The notes beneath the pieces were generated by a model. It did not search any database and was not told the DNA's origin. It saw nothing but the letters and a program-made list of their open reading frames with translations. A stretch of 64,000 nucleotides of DNA from Actinoplanes sp. M2I2 (GTDB lineage Bacteria; Actinomycetota; Actinomycetes; Mycobacteriales; Micromonosporaceae), in assembly GCF_023544445.1 (NCBI RefSeq), contig NZ_JALPVJ010000031.1, positions 1-64,000 of the forward strand. Reading direction: 5' to 3'. The position numbers and the translations under genes are program-made. Shown piece by piece: positions 15,923 through 25,863 of the stretch (the first letter of the stretch is position 1; each line of letters begins with the position of its first letter).

Positions 15923-16873
15923 ATGCGCATCGGATACTTCTTGTCGTGCGAGGAATACACCCCCGCAGAGCTGCTCGAGCAGGCCCGCGGCGCCGAGCGC
16001 GCCGGCTTCACCGGCCTCTGGATCTCCGACCATTACCACCCCTGGGTCGACGCGCAGGGCCAGAGCGCGTTCGTCTGGTCGATGATCGGCGCCCTCAGCG
16101 AGGCGACCAGCCTGCCGATCACCACCGCGGTCACCTGTCCCACCGTCCGCATCCACCCCGCCGTCATCGCCCAGGCCGCGGCGACCAGCGCGGTGCTCAC
16201 CAAGGGCCGCTTCCGGCTCGGCGTCGGCACCGGCGAGGCCCTCAACGAGCACATCTTCGGCGACGCCTGGCCCGAGGCCGACGTACGGCTGGAGATGCTC
16301 GAGGAGGCCGTCGAGATCATGCGCGGCCTGTGGCAGGGCGGCAACTACTCGTACCGCGGAAAGCACTACACAGTGGAGAACGCGCGCGTCTACACCCTGC
16401 CCGAGACGCCGGTCGAAATTCTCGTGTCCGGGTTCGGGCCCAAGGCGGTCGACGTGGCCGCCCGCATCGGCGACGGCTACGTCAGCACGATGCCCGACAG
16501 CGACCTGGTCCAGCGGTTCCGCGACAACGGCGGCGGCAAGCGCGTCGCCCAGGCCGGGTTCAAGGCCGCGTTCGCGCCCACCGAGGAGGAGGGCGCGCGG
16601 ATCGCGTACGAGAAATGGCCGAACTCGGGTGTGCCCGGCGAGCTGTCCCAGGTGCTGCCCACGCCCAAGCACTTCGAGCAGGCGTCCCAGCTGGTCACCC
16701 AGGACATGGTCAAGGAGTCGTTCGTCTGTGGCAACGACCCGGCGGCCCACCTCGAGATGATCGACAAGTACCGGCAGGCCGGCTTCGACGAGGTCTACGT
16801 GGCCAACACCGGGCCCAACTATCAGGGCCTGTTCGACCTCTATCAGAACGAGATCCTGCCCAAGGCTTCGTGA
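15923..16873 (+). CDS. F420-dependent LLM-class oxidoreductase
   Basis: A 316-residue luciferase-like TIM-barrel enzyme. MRIGYFLSCEEYTPAELLEQA, SDHYHPWVDAQGQSAFVW, FRLGVGTGEALNEHIFG and the C-terminal FDEVYVANTGPNYQGLFDLY place it in the subfamily of F420-dependent glucose-6-phosphate dehydrogenase relatives. It should use coenzyme F420 as hydride carrier; the substrate is unknown. ATG start at 15923. It follows a small membrane protein and precedes RecQ by 40 bp. Confidence 0.88.
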   Translation: MRIGYFLSCEEYTPAELLEQARGAERAGFTGLWISDHYHPWVDAQGQSAFVWSMIGALSEATSLPITTAVTCPTVRIHPAVIAQAAATSAVLTKGRFRLGVGTGEALNEHIFGDAWPEADVRLEMLEEAVEIMRGLWQGGNYSYRGKHYTVENARVYTLPETPVEILVSGFGPKAVDVAARIGDGYVSTMPDSDLVQRFRDNGGGKRVAQAGFKAAFAPTEEEGARIAYEKWPNSGVPGELSQVLPTPKHFEQASQLVTQDMVKESFVCGNDPAAHLEMIDKYRQAGFDEVYVANTGPNYQGLFDLYQNEILPKAS

Positions 16874-16913
16874 GCGTTTGTCTGCCCCGCCGTCCGGGAA
16901 ATCTGGCCGCTCG

Positions 16914-18551
16914 ATGAAACTTCCCATCTACGGTCCGCGCCTGCGGAGGGTCGCCCGGCACCACTTCGGGTGGCCCTCCCTGCGCCCAGGCCAATTCAAA
17001 CCCATGCGCGCCGTGCTGCGCCGCCGTGACGCCCTGGTCGTGCTCCCCACCGGAGCCGGCAAGTCGGCGATCTACCAGATCCCGGCGGTGCTGCTGCCCG
17101 GCCCGACAGTGGTGATCTCGCCGCTGCTGGCCCTGCAGCAGGACCAGATCGCCGCCCTCAACGAGCGTGACGATCCCCGGATCCGCGCGGTGCGGGTGAG
17201 CTCGGCCGAGACGCCGGCCCAGCAGCGCGAGGCGATCCGGGAGATCCGCGAGGGTCGCGCCGAGTTCCTGTTCATCACGCCCGAGCAGCTCAGCGACCCC
17301 GAGCGGATGGCCGAGGTCAAGGCGCTCAAGCCGGGCCTGGTCGCCGTCGACGAGGCGCACTGCATCTCGGCCTGGGGCCACGACTTCCGCCCCGAGTTCC
17401 TGGCCCTGGGCGACATGATCAAGGGCATCGGCCGCCCGCCGGTGCTCGCGCTGACCGCGACGGCCTCGCCGCCGGTGCGCGACGACATCATCGAGCGTCT
17501 GCAGCTCGACAAGCCCGAGATCCACGTCTCGGGCCTCGACCGGGGCAACCTCTTCCTCGAGGCGACGTACTGCCCCGACGAGGCCTACCGCTGGCGCCGG
17601 CTCACCGCCCTGCTCGACTCGGCGCCGCGACCGGGCATCATCTACGTCGCCACCCGGCGCTCGGCTGAGGAACTGGCCGAACGCCTGACCGACGCCGGCT
17701 ACCCGGCCGACTTCTACCACGGCGGCATGGCGGCGGGCGCCCGCGAGCAGAAGCACGAGGCCTTCACGGCCGACAAGGTCGACATCATGGTCGCCACGTC
17801 GGCGTTCGGCATGGGCATCGACAAGGCGAACATCCGCTGGGTCGCGCACATGGCCCTGCCCGACTCCCCCGACAGCTACTTCCAGGAGATCGGGCGGGCC
17901 GGCCGCGACGACGAGCCGGCGCAGGCGTTGCTGCTGTGGCGGTCCGAGGACGAGGCGATCCAGCGCTTCTTCACCGGCGGCGCCCCCGACGAGATCGAGC
18001 TGCGCGAGCTGGCGGCGGCCCTGCGGTCGGGCCCGCAGACCAAGGCCGAGCTCAAGGAGAAGACCGGCCTGGGCCCGCGCAAGCTCGGCTCGTACCTGAA
18101 CCTGCTGGAACAGGTCGGGGCGATGACCGCCGGCCGAGGCAACAAGCTGACCGTCCCGATCTTCGCCCCGCTGCCCGCGGCCGCGGCGGCCGCCGCGGTC
18201 AAGGAGCAGGAGCGCCAGCAGATCGTCTCGCGCTCGCGCACCGACATGATGCGCGGCTTCGCCGAGACGCGGGCCTGCCGCACCCAGACCTTGCTGGCCT
18301 ACTTCGGCGAAGACCTGTCCAAGCCCTGCGACCACTGCGACAACTGCGCCGAGGGCACCGCCGCCGAGACGATCGAGGCCACCACCGACGAGCCCTTCCC
18401 CGTCCACGCCAAGGTCCGCCACGGCGAGTGGGGCGTCGGCACGGTGATGGGCTACGAGGAGGAGCGGATGACCGTCCTGTTCGACGAGGTCGGCTACAAG
18501 ACCCTTTCCGTCCCGGTCGTGGTCGAGAACGAGCTGTTGACCGTCCAGTAG
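16914..18551 (+). CDS. recQ: RecQ-family ATP-dependent DNA helicase with C-terminal tudor/KOW-like domain
   Basis: A 545-residue 3-to-5 DNA helicase. Walker A PTGAGKS is at 45-51, DEAH at 146-149 with the RecQ-specific aromatic-rich loop (AWGHDFRPEF), motif VI IGRAGRD, and zinc-binding cysteines ending CDHCDNC (472-478). No HRDC domain is present. Instead residues about 487-545 form a small beta-rich domain (VRHGEWGVGTVMGYEEERMTVLF) like the tail domain of UvrD/PcrA-type helicases. Start ATG at 16914 (MKLPIYGP). Confidence 0.88.
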   Translation: MKLPIYGPRLRRVARHHFGWPSLRPGQFKPMRAVLRRRDALVVLPTGAGKSAIYQIPAVLLPGPTVVISPLLALQQDQIAALNERDDPRIRAVRVSSAETPAQQREAIREIREGRAEFLFITPEQLSDPERMAEVKALKPGLVAVDEAHCISAWGHDFRPEFLALGDMIKGIGRPPVLALTATASPPVRDDIIERLQLDKPEIHVSGLDRGNLFLEATYCPDEAYRWRRLTALLDSAPRPGIIYVATRRSAEELAERLTDAGYPADFYHGGMAAGAREQKHEAFTADKVDIMVATSAFGMGIDKANIRWVAHMALPDSPDSYFQEIGRAGRDDEPAQALLLWRSEDEAIQRFFTGGAPDEIELRELAAALRSGPQTKAELKEKTGLGPRKLGSYLNLLEQVGAMTAGRGNKLTVPIFAPLPAAAAAAAVKEQERQQIVSRSRTDMMRGFAETRACRTQTLLAYFGEDLSKPCDHCDNCAEGTAAETIEATTDEPFPVHAKVRHGEWGVGTVMGYEEERMTVLFDEVGYKTLSVPVVVENELLTVQ

Positions 18552-18564
18552 GGACGCCGCCTTC

Positions 18565-19286
18565 TCAGACGACGTCCCGCCGGACGGTAGTCAGCGTGGC
18601 CGCCACCGTGAAGATCAGGGCATACCCGGCCAGCGCCAGACCGGCCAGCCACTGCGGTGGGCCGTCGGACGCGGTCGGCAGGGTGCCGAGGGCCGAGCCG
18701 AGCGCGAACGGGAGCCAGGCGGCAGCGTCGCCGACGAGTTGACCGACGACGCCCTCGACCAGGGCGACCCAGGCCAGCGCGGCGGCGATCGCGCCCATCA
18801 GGTTGGTGATCAGGGCGCCGACGCCGACGCCGATGGCGCCGAAAAGGGCGTTCCACAGAATGCCGCCGGCGATGGTCTGCCACAGCTCGCCGGAGGTGAC
18901 GAGTGGCGACTCGTTCTCTGCGGCCAGCCAGACGGCGGCCGAAGCCAGGGCGGTCACCGCGGCGGCCACGCCGAGGACGAGGCCGGCCATCGCGTGAACG
19001 ACGAGCTGGGCCAGGACGACGCGGGCGCGGTCGGGGGTGGTGAGGTAGGTGTCGGTGATCGTGCGATGCCGGTACTCGCCGGCCACCGCCAGGATGCCGA
19101 GCACGAGCGCGAACAGCGCCACCAGGCCGATGTGGGCGACGGCGGCACGCTGCGTCGCGATCGTGGCGGCGTCGTCCCGCCGGGCCATGGTCCCGGAGAT
19201 TCCGGCGATGACCAGGAGCTGCGCCGCGGCGAAGAGGAGCAGAGGCGTACGGGTGGTGAGCAGTCTCCGGATCTCGGCGCGGATCG

Positions 19287-19290
<4 letters not shown>
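18565..19290 (-). CDS. ABC-2 type transporter permease
   Basis: A 241-residue membrane protein with six predicted helices. MTIRAEIRRLLTTRTP and the EYRHRTITDTYLTTPDR segment are typical of ABC-2 permeases. It pairs with the ATPase encoded upstream (4-base overlap). The cargo is unknown; similar actinobacterial pairs export peptides or drugs. It converges with RecQ. Confidence 0.85.
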
Positions 19291-19988
<698 letters not shown>

Positions 19989-20050
19989 GAACCAGCACTG
20001 TGTCCGAACCGGCCCGTCGATCGCGTCGCCCAGCGGCGGCATCTTCGGCG

Positions 20051-20066
20051 TACCGCATCGGCGGTA
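20051..20066. promoter_or_regulatory. Inverted repeat between exporter and two-component genes
   Basis: TACCGC-ATCG-GCGGTA, a perfect 6+4+6 repeat, lies midway between the divergent starts at 19988 and 20103. It is a plausible binding site for the adjacent NarL-type regulator. Confidence 0.45.
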
Positions 20067-20102
20067 TCGTGCCGAGCCGGTCGCCCGCCTACGGTGAAGC
20101 TC

Positions 20103-21212
20103 ATGAAGACCCTCGCGGACGGCGCCGTGGCCGGCGCGGTCTTCCTCGCCACCCTGTTCGGCCGGGCCGGCGGGGAGCATCAGCTGGACGGCCTCTCCGT
20201 CCTGCTCGCCGCCGCGGTCGCCGCGCCGTTGCTGCTGCGCCGGCGATTGCCGTACACGGTTCTGATGGTCAGCACCGTCGCGGCCGAGCTCTACATGTTC
20301 CGCTACCACGGCGGCAACGGGATCCTCGCGCTGAGCGCCCCGCTGGTCGCGCTGTACACGGCGACCGAGCACTCGGACCGCCGCCTCTCGCTGCTCTTCG
20401 GTGGCGTGGTCGTGCTGGCGATCGGCGCCTTCCACACGTTCGGCGCGCCGCAGCGCGTGCTCGGCCCGGAGAATCTGACGCTGGTCGCCCTGGGCGGGCT
20501 CGCGGTGGCCGCGGGGACGGCGGCCCGGCATCGCCGCCGCTACCTGGCCGAGGTGGTCCGCCGGGTGCGGGAGACCGAGCACGGCCGCGAGCTCGACGCC
20601 CAGCGGCGGGTGGCCGAGGAACGCCTGCGCATCGCCCGCGACCTGCACGACAGCGTCGGCCACCAGCTCGCCCTGGTCACCGTGCAGGCCGGGGTGGCCG
20701 CTCACCTGCTCACCGACCCGGCGCCGGAGGTACGCGAGGCGTTGCGGCACGTACGGGCGGGCAGCCGGGCGGCGCTCGAGGAGCTGCGCGACTCGGTGGG
20801 TCTGCTGCGCCAGGCCGGCGAGCCGGCCCTGATCGAGCCCACGGTGGGCCTGGACGGGCTGGACGACCTGCTCGCCGCGTACCGGGCACAGGGTCATCAG
20901 GTCGATCTGCGCGGGACGCCGATGAGCGTGTCACGGCCCGCGGACCTGACGGCGTACCGGGTGATCCAGGAGGCCCTGACCAACGCCTGCAAACACGCGC
21001 CCGGCGAGCCCGTGCGGATCACCGTCGGACGGCACCGGGGCGACCTGACGCTGGCCGTCGAGAACGACGGAGCACCCGCGTCCTGCACCCCCGGTCACGG
21101 GATCACCGGGATGCGGGAGCGGGTCGCCGCCGTCGGCGGGTCGCTGCGGGCCGGTCCCCGGCCGACCGGCGGATTCCGGGTGACCGCGACCCTGCCGGGC
21201 GGCGCCGGGTGA
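20103..21212 (+). CDS. Sensor histidine kinase, DesK/NarX type
   Basis: A 369-residue kinase. Four to five N-terminal hydrophobic segments (about 1-140) form a membrane sensor without a large external domain. A HisKA_3 domain follows with phospho-accepting H182 in IARDLHDSVGHQLA. The HATPase domain has NACKHA and GHGITGMRERVAAVGG. An alternative GTG start lies nine bases upstream (20094). The regulator gene overlaps its stop. Divergent exporter genes suggest it senses envelope stress or an exported compound; that is inference. Confidence 0.9.
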   Translation: MKTLADGAVAGAVFLATLFGRAGGEHQLDGLSVLLAAAVAAPLLLRRRLPYTVLMVSTVAAELYMFRYHGGNGILALSAPLVALYTATEHSDRRLSLLFGGVVVLAIGAFHTFGAPQRVLGPENLTLVALGGLAVAAGTAARHRRRYLAEVVRRVRETEHGRELDAQRRVAEERLRIARDLHDSVGHQLALVTVQAGVAAHLLTDPAPEVREALRHVRAGSRAALEELRDSVGLLRQAGEPALIEPTVGLDGLDDLLAAYRAQGHQVDLRGTPMSVSRPADLTAYRVIQEALTNACKHAPGEPVRITVGRHRGDLTLAVENDGAPASCTPGHGITGMRERVAAVGGSLRAGPRPTGGFRVTATLPGGAG

Positions 21213-21874
21213 TCCGGGTCGTGATCGCCGACGACCAGCCCGTCGTCCGGGCCGGGTTCGCGACCCTCCTCCGCTCCGCGCCCGACCTGGCCGTGGTCGG
21301 CGAGGCCCGCACCGGCGCCGAGGCGGTCGCCCTGGCGCGCACCGAGCGCGCCGACGTCGTGCTGATGGACATCCGGATGCCCGAGCTCGACGGCCTCGGC
21401 GCCACCCGCCTGATCACCGCCGACGACGACCTGGCCGGCGTCCACGTGCTCATCCTGACCACCTTCGAGATCGACGAGTACGTGTTCGCGGCGCTGCGCA
21501 GCGGGGCCAGCGGCTTCCTCGGCAAGAGCGCCGAACCGGAACAGCTCCTGGACGCCATCCGTACCGTGCACCGCGGCGAGGCCCTGCTGAGCCCGGCCGC
21601 CACCCGCAGTCTGATCGCCCGCTTCCTCGCCCGGCCCGACCCCCGGCTCGTGCCACCGGCCCGGCTGGCCGGCCTGACCGACCGCGAACGCGAGGTGCTG
21701 TCGCTGGTCGGCGCCGGCCTGCCCAACGACGAGATCGCCGAGCGCCTGGTGGTCAGCCCGCACACGGTCAAGACCCACGTCAACCGGGCGATGGCCAAGC
21801 TCGGCGTCCACGACCGCGCCCAGCTGGTCGTCGTCGCCTACGAGAGCGGGCTGGTCACTCCCCCGTCGACCTGA
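21209..21874 (+). CDS. NarL/FixJ-family response regulator
   Basis: A 221-residue regulator. Receiver domain with D8-D9 and phosphoacceptor D54 (VLMDIRMPE). The C-terminal LuxR-type helix-turn-helix (LTDREREVLSLVGAGLPNDEIAERL, then HTVKTHVNRAMAKLG) is complete. GTG start at 21209 overlaps the kinase stop (GTGA), so the pair is coupled. Likely targets are its own promoter and the divergent ABC-2 exporter. Confidence 0.93.
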   Translation: MIRVVIADDQPVVRAGFATLLRSAPDLAVVGEARTGAEAVALARTERADVVLMDIRMPELDGLGATRLITADDDLAGVHVLILTTFEIDEYVFAALRSGASGFLGKSAEPEQLLDAIRTVHRGEALLSPAATRSLIARFLARPDPRLVPPARLAGLTDREREVLSLVGAGLPNDEIAERLVVSPHTVKTHVNRAMAKLGVHDRAQLVVVAYESGLVTPPST

Positions 21875-21934
21875 GCCGGGGATCCCGCACAGCGGGTCCG
21901 GCACGGGCTCGGGGGAAAGGTCAAGAATCTTGGT

Positions 21935-23797
21935 GTGCGGACGTCGTTCGGCCGGAGGCTCAGGCTCGTGCTCGCCGGAGCGCTTCTGGCCGGTGGCTGT
22001 GTGGCGTGCGATCGGGGCCCCTCGGCGCCGGAGGCGCTGGTTCGCGTCGATCAGGTGGGGTACGCGCCCGGAGAGACCAAGGTGGCCTATCTGCTGTCGC
22101 CCCGGGCGGCCGCCGACGTGCGGGTGACCGTCGTGGACGCGTCCGGGAAAGTGGTCCTGTCGCCGGCGGTGGGGGCCGGCCGCGGTCCTTGGAACGCCGG
22201 ATTTCCCGACGTGCGGCCGATCGACCTGAGCGGGCTTCGCGAGCACGACGTCTACCGGGTGCGGGTCACCGGTGCGGTGCGGGCCGAGTCGCCGCCGTTC
22301 CGGGTGGCGCCGGCCGCCGACCTTCTCGGGCCGCTGACCGAGGGGTCGCTGGAGTACTTCCGCAACCACCGGGACGGCGCGGACCAGGTGGCGACGCCCT
22401 GGCGCCGCCGGCCCGCGCATCTCGCCGATCGAGTGGCCACTGTGTACGCACGACCGTCGTTCGACGAATCCGGCCGGGTGACTGCCGGCCTGGAGCGCGA
22501 CGGCGGGCCGGTCGACGCCGAGGGCGGCTGGTTCGACGCCGGCGACTTCCTCAAGTTCACCCACACCACCGCGTACGCCCTCAGCGCGATGCTGATCGCG
22601 CAGCGCGACGGCCTCGCCGGGGAGGGCCTGGACGCCGAGACGCGGCACGGCACGACGTGGCTGCACAAGATGTGGGACGCCGACAACCAGGCGCTTTACA
22701 CGCAGGTCGGCATCGGCAGCGGAAGCCGGGCCGCCGGGTTCCTGGGCGATCACGACAGCTGGCGGCTGCCCGAGACCGACGACCAGCTCGACGTCGAGCC
22801 GGGCGACGAGCGCTACTACCAGCGGTACCGGCCCGTGTTCCGCGCCGCGGACCCGGGTGACCCGATCAGCCCCAACCTGGCCGGACGGGTCGCCGCCGCC
22901 TTCTCGCTCGCCGCGCAGGTCGAGGCGCGGACCCGGCCCGACGTGGCCCGGACGCATCTGGACGCCGCCGCGAGGGTCTTCGGCCTCGCCCGTACGGAAG
23001 ATGTCGCCGAACTGGTGACCGCCGAGCCGCGCAGCTTCTATCCCGAGGACCGGTGGACCGACGATCTGGCCTTCGGCGCGGCCGAGCTGGCCCTCGCGGG
23101 CCGGGCCCTGGGCGACCCGCGGGCGGCGGAGTGGGCCGGCACTGCGGCGAAGTGGGGCCGGGTGAACGCCGAGCGGGGCGGGACCGAGGCGCTCAGCGTC
23201 TACGACGTCAGCGCGCTGGCCGACGCCGAGCTGATCCGGCTGGGCGCCGGCGGCAAGGACGAGCTGCTGCGCGACCTGCGACGGCGGCTCGACGCCGGGC
23301 TGAGGAAGGCGGCCGGCGACCCGATGGGCGCGGCGGCCGGCGCCGGCGGCTACGACTACGCGGCCCGTCAGCTGGGCTACGCGGCGACCGCCGAGCTGTA
23401 CGAGCACGTGTCCGGCGACCAGCGGTACGCCGCCTTCGCGACCGCCCAGCGCGGTGTCGTCCTCGGCGCCAACGGCTGGGGCACCTCCCTGGTGGTCGGC
23501 GCGGGAACCACGTACCCCCGGTGCCCGCACGACCAGATCGCCGGCCTGACCGAGACGGGGGTGGAGGGGCTGAGCATGACGGGCGCCGTGGTCAACGGCC
23601 CGAACAGGGCCGACCGGGTGCACGAGCTGCAGTCCACCAGCGGGCCGGCGACATGCCGGAACGACGCGTTCGCGGCCTTCGACCGGGACGACGCGCACTA
23701 CGCCGACGACAGCCGGATCTCGGCCAACACCGAGCCGTCGATCGACTTCAGCGCCACCGGGCTGCTGGCCTTCGCCCTCATGGGCCGGCCGCACTGA
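21935..23797 (+). CDS. Glycoside hydrolase family 9 lipoprotein (cellulase-like)
   Basis: A 620-residue exported protein starting at GTG 21935. The signal peptide carries a lipobox-like LLAGGC, so it is probably anchored outside the membrane. An N-terminal Ig-like domain (LVRVDQVGYAPGETKVAYLL) precedes the alpha-barrel GH9 domain. GGWFDAGDFLKF holds the catalytic Asp pair, and ISANTEPSIDFSATGLLAF near the end holds the presumed acid Glu. GH9 enzymes cut beta-1,4-glucans. It has no dockerin or cellulose-binding module, so soluble oligosaccharides or surface polymers are possible substrates. Confidence 0.85.
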   Translation: MRTSFGRRLRLVLAGALLAGGCVACDRGPSAPEALVRVDQVGYAPGETKVAYLLSPRAAADVRVTVVDASGKVVLSPAVGAGRGPWNAGFPDVRPIDLSGLREHDVYRVRVTGAVRAESPPFRVAPAADLLGPLTEGSLEYFRNHRDGADQVATPWRRRPAHLADRVATVYARPSFDESGRVTAGLERDGGPVDAEGGWFDAGDFLKFTHTTAYALSAMLIAQRDGLAGEGLDAETRHGTTWLHKMWDADNQALYTQVGIGSGSRAAGFLGDHDSWRLPETDDQLDVEPGDERYYQRYRPVFRAADPGDPISPNLAGRVAAAFSLAAQVEARTRPDVARTHLDAAARVFGLARTEDVAELVTAEPRSFYPEDRWTDDLAFGAAELALAGRALGDPRAAEWAGTAAKWGRVNAERGGTEALSVYDVSALADAELIRLGAGGKDELLRDLRRRLDAGLRKAAGDPMGAAAGAGGYDYAARQLGYAATAELYEHVSGDQRYAAFATAQRGVVLGANGWGTSLVVGAGTTYPRCPHDQIAGLTETGVEGLSMTGAVVNGPNRADRVHELQSTSGPATCRNDAFAAFDRDDAHYADDSRISANTEPSIDFSATGLLAFALMGRPH

Positions 23798-23865
23798 CCT
23801 GACGGCGGACCTTCCCCGACCAGCCCGGCCGCATCGGCTTCGGGACCAGCTGCGACGTCACTGCC

Positions 23866-23894
23866 TTGACAAACCGCTGGAGGTTATCGATAGT
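23866..23894 (+). promoter_or_regulatory. Promoter of the DUF2975/XRE operon
   Basis: TTGACA at 23866-23871 is a consensus -35 box. Seventeen bases later GATAGT (23889-23894) is a fair -10 box, about 40 bases before the ATG at 23934. The -10 lies inside the palindrome at 23882-23917. Confidence 0.7.
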
Positions 23895-23917
23895 CGATAC
23901 ATCGACTATCGATAACC
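23882..23917. promoter_or_regulatory. 36-bp perfect palindrome, probable XRE operator
   Basis: Two perfect 17-base arms, the left being GGTTATCGATAGTCGAT, flank the dinucleotide AC. The arms themselves contain the shorter palindrome TATCGATA. The site covers the -10 region of the operon that encodes an XRE-type regulator, so binding would block its own transcription. Confidence 0.8.
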
Positions 23918-23933
23918 GAAGGGTGTTGTCATC

Positions 23934-24530
23934 ATGCGAACGTCCTTGCGGCGACCCGACTGGCTGAACGAGCTTCACGGACTGCTGACGATCGGGGTGG
24001 TGCTTACCGGCATCGCGGGGGCAGTGACCACGATCGGGATCGTCGCGGGCCGACCCTTCGACGTGGAGGTGAGCAGCAAGGGCTTGCTACCTTCCGATGC
24101 GCTGCTCAACGTGCCGCCAGGAGTCAGCATCGACGGTGGGCTCCGCCTGCAAGTGGAGGAACCGACCGGTGCGCAGCGAGGCTGGGAGCTACTGGCGACG
24201 CTCCCCGGTCTCCTCCTGTTGCTCCTGGTGCTGTTCCTGCTCTGGCGCCTGGTCGGCCGGGCACGGCATGACGACCCGTTCACCGGAAACATCGTCAGCC
24301 GATTTCGTGCGCTCGGCCTGCTGTCCGTCATCGGCGGTCCGACGGTGTGGGTGCTCGAGTCGGTCGGCGAGTTTGCGCTCGGTCTCACGCTGAAACCCAT
24401 GGAGACCTCTGCGCTGCTCGACTTCGCGATCCCTGGAACATGGGTACTTTGGGGCTTCGGCATGTTTGCGATCGGCGAGATCGTGCGCCGGGGCCGCTCG
24501 CTTCGTGCCGATCTCGACGGAGTGGTCTGA
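23934..24530 (+). CDS. DUF2975 membrane protein
   Basis: A 198-residue protein with four predicted helices. The segments WRLVGRARHDDPFTGNIVSRFRALG and FAIGEIVRRGRSLRADLDGVV are DUF2975 signatures. The family occurs in a two-gene unit with a small XRE-type regulator, as here, where the stop and the next start share a base (TGATG). Function unknown, probably a membrane partner that modulates the regulator. The operon is preceded by a strong promoter and palindrome. Confidence 0.85.
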   Translation: MRTSLRRPDWLNELHGLLTIGVVLTGIAGAVTTIGIVAGRPFDVEVSSKGLLPSDALLNVPPGVSIDGGLRLQVEEPTGAQRGWELLATLPGLLLLLLVLFLLWRLVGRARHDDPFTGNIVSRFRALGLLSVIGGPTVWVLESVGEFALGLTLKPMETSALLDFAIPGTWVLWGFGMFAIGEIVRRGRSLRADLDGVV

Positions 24531-24775
24531 TGCCACCGGAGGGCGAGCACCGCGTCGAGGTCCACATCGACAAGCTCCTCGCTGCCCGCGGCCTCACACT
24601 GACCGAACTCGCCGACCGCGTCGGCATCACCCTGGCCAACCTCTCCGCGCTCAAGAACGGACGCGTGAGGGCCGTGCGTTTCAGCACTCTCACGGCACTG
24701 TGCGACGCGCTGCAGTGCCAACCCGGCGACCTGTTCACCGTCCACCAGCCAGCACAGGTCCAGGTGCCGACGTAA
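24530..24775 (+). CDS. Small XRE/Cro-type transcription regulator (YozG-like)
   Basis: An 81-residue helix-turn-helix protein. LLAARGLTLTELADRVGITLANLSALKNGRVRAVRF includes both helices and the family-typical NGRVRAVRFSTL. CDALQCQPGDLF then closes the domain. It is translationally coupled to DUF2975. It most likely represses its own promoter through the 36-bp palindrome. Confidence 0.88.
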   Translation: MPPEGEHRVEVHIDKLLAARGLTLTELADRVGITLANLSALKNGRVRAVRFSTLTALCDALQCQPGDLFTVHQPAQVQVPT

Positions 24776-24830
24776 CGCCCACCGAGCTCGATCCGCGCGT
24801 GCCACCTTCATCAGGGCGGTGCCGGCGCGG

Positions 24831-25814
<984 letters not shown>

Positions 25815-25863
25815 GGTCTTTCCTCCGGGTCGTGGTTCGTGGTGCGTCGGGGAGGCCGGTGGA

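Noticed and set aside
21095..23794. An open frame of about 900 codons on the minus strand opposite the GH9 gene
   Set aside because: Its composition is Gly/Arg/Ala-rich without any family features, and it runs antisense to a complete GH9 gene with catalytic motifs. It is a GC-rich shadow.
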